Positions 63,036-64,000 of a stretch of 64,000 bases of DNA are shown piece by piece; position 1 is the first letter of the stretch, and the number at the start of each line of letters is the position of its first letter. The notes beneath the pieces were generated by a model. It was given only the letters and a program-made list of their open reading frames with translations. It was not told the DNA's origin and did not search any database. The position numbers and the translations under genes are program-made. Source of the DNA: Enteractinococcus fodinae (GTDB lineage: Bacteria > Actinomycetota > Actinomycetes > Actinomycetales > Micrococcaceae); assembly GCF_031458395.1 (NCBI RefSeq), contig NZ_JAVDYJ010000001.1:1178001-1242000 (forward strand), written 5' to 3'.

Positions 63036-64000
63036 GTGACTGACTCATCAGCGCGTGACCTAAGTAACTTAACATCACAAGACCTCTATGCTGACTGCTA
63101 TCACCGAGTCGGTGGGGACTTGAATTCCTTAATCGCCTCTGCGTTAAGGACCAGGTCGTTGGGCTTACGTGATGTTCTGTTGAGTGGGGCTCTGCATCCT
63201 TCTGTTTCTTTGGCAACATTCAAAACACGGCTGGTGACGAGCGGCGAGATAACGGACAACGACGTGGCTGACCCCAAAGTTCTTGCTGAGCTGGGGCGAG
63301 TCGTTTTGCTTCAAAATCTGCTTCCAGAAGACGTCTCGTGTGGCGTGAGGTTGCTTTCGATGGCCCAAGAATTAGCTGGGGCTTCAGGCGTCTCGCGAAG
63401 GGCGAGGAGAGCTCTCATACAGCATCATATTGTGAATGGGAACGCTCAGCGGGCTGAACATCTCCTGGATAAGGATCCCGATCTCGACAGTGCATTCTTT
63501 GGATATCTGCGCACAGAGTTGCGTAATCCATTCAAATATAACTCACCCTCAGGTTTCGAGGATTGGCTGACAGCCTTTAACCGACCGTTCATTTCGCACC
63601 GATTGCAGCCCGTGCGACTCGTCGACAATACTGGGTTGCGGCCCTTCGATCGGCTGACCGCTCGGGTTCCCGATCATCAGGTGCGGGAACAAGGCGAAGA
63701 ACCTCTTGTTTCAGTGGTCCTTACGGTATACAAACCCGACGAGGAACGACTACTGACTTCGGTCCGATCAATCCTTGCCCAGTCTTGGACCAGACTCGAA
63801 TTGCTAATTGTCGATGACAATTCTGGCCCCGAGTTCCAGGGGATCTTTGGACGAGTCGCAGCTTTAGACTCGAGGATTGAAATCATCAGCCTTAGTGAAA
63901 ACAGAGGCACATACGCGGCTAGAAATGTGGGGTATGCCGCTTCGTCAGGTGATTTTATTACGGGTCAAGATGATGACGATTGGTCGCACCCTGAACGTAT
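63036..64000 (+). CDS. Giant GT2-family glycosyltransferase, paralog 3 (3' end outside window)
   Basis: An open frame starts at GTG 63036, with TAGGAG 11 bases upstream, and runs to the window end without a stop, giving the first 321 residues. The N-terminal region has ASALRTRSLGLRDVLLSGAL, which aligns by eye with the RFALQTRS and SFALQSRS motif of the two preceding large transferases. The GT2 domain begins near 225 with PLVSVVLTVYKPDEERLLTS and has VDDNSGPEFQ, NRGTYAARNVG and GQDDDDWSHPER (DDDD at 312-315). The protein probably continues for several hundred residues. Annotating only closed frames would miss it. Confidence 0.8.
   Translation, partial: MTDSSARDLSNLTSQDLYADCYHRVGGDLNSLIASALRTRSLGLRDVLLSGALHPSVSLATFKTRLVTSGEITDNDVADPKVLAELGRVVLLQNLLPEDVSCGVRLLSMAQELAGASGVSRRARRALIQHHIVNGNAQRAEHLLDKDPDLDSAFFGYLRTELRNPFKYNSPSGFEDWLTAFNRPFISHRLQPVRLVDNTGLRPFDRLTARVPDHQVREQGEEPLVSVVLTVYKPDEERLLTSVRSILAQSWTRLELLIVDDNSGPEFQGIFGRVAALDSRIEIISLSENRGTYAARNVGYAASSGDFITGQDDDDWSHPER

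Noticed and set aside
62980-63910. Minus-strand open frames near the window end
   Set aside because: The plus strand here carries an unbroken GT2 protein with clear motifs running off the window edge.
1-64000. CRISPR arrays, rRNA genes, insertion sequences or prophage
   Set aside because: I saw no regularly spaced repeats, rRNA stretches, transposase or integrase motifs. Reading by eye could miss degenerate remnants.

Overview
The window looks like chromosomal DNA from a moderately GC-rich actinobacterium, probably order Micrococcales and plausibly family Micrococcaceae. The evidence is an NdgR/LtbR-type IclR regulator divergent from leuCD, many GTG/TTG starts, candidate leaderless promoters and the gene order recG-rsmD-coaD-DUF177-rpmF-rnc-mutM and smc-ftsY-ffh-rpsP-KH. 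The genus cannot be fixed from sequence reading alone.

Bases 1-28 kb are mostly housekeeping. In order they hold serA (5' end cut off), metG, leuB, ilvE, an FAH-family enzyme, gltX, a HAD phosphatase, tRNA-Gln(CUG) and tRNA-Glu(CUC) with a strong terminator, a lipoprotein with a propeller-like domain, a DUF421 membrane protein, an AraC regulator divergent from an aromatic-ring flavin hydroxylase, thiL, the IclR regulator divergent from leuCD, murA, an acyltransferase, gpsA, ddl, a DUF3515 lipoprotein, a DAK2/FakA-like protein, recG, rsmD and coaD. The tight unit DUF177-rpmF-rnc-mutM follows at 27.6-30.1 kb.

From 30.1 kb the conserved core is interrupted by cell-surface polysaccharide genes in three blocks. 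Block A (30.1-45.1 kb) holds an LCP-family ligase, a double GT4 protein, a WecC-type dehydrogenase, a small coiled-coil protein, a CgeB-like/GT2 fusion, a membrane-anchored coiled-coil methyltransferase, then on the minus strand an ABC permease, its ATPase and a heparinase II/III-like protein, and finally wecB. Housekeeping resumes with smc, an oppositely oriented MFS transporter, ftsY and ffh. Block B is one nucleotide-sugar dehydrogenase (53.2-54.4 kb). rpsP and the KH protein follow and end at a strong terminator instead of running on into rimM-trmD-rplS. Block C (55.3 kb to the window edge) holds two very large paralogous GT2 proteins, an unrecognised 227-residue protein, a TupA-like ATP-grasp protein and the start of a third GT2 protein of the same architecture.

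Together, WecB plus WecC (UDP-ManNAc to UDP-ManNAcA), a second UDP-sugar dehydrogenase, a TagGH-like exporter, an LCP ligase and many glycosyltransferases suggest a teichuronic-acid-like wall polymer. Micrococcus luteus is known to make such a polymer from glucose and ManNAcA. The least familiar parts are the giant multidomain transferases sharing an N-terminal helical motif and a DDDDWSHP active-site signature, the membrane-anchored coiled-coil methyltransferase, and the apparently cytoplasmic lyase beside the exporter.
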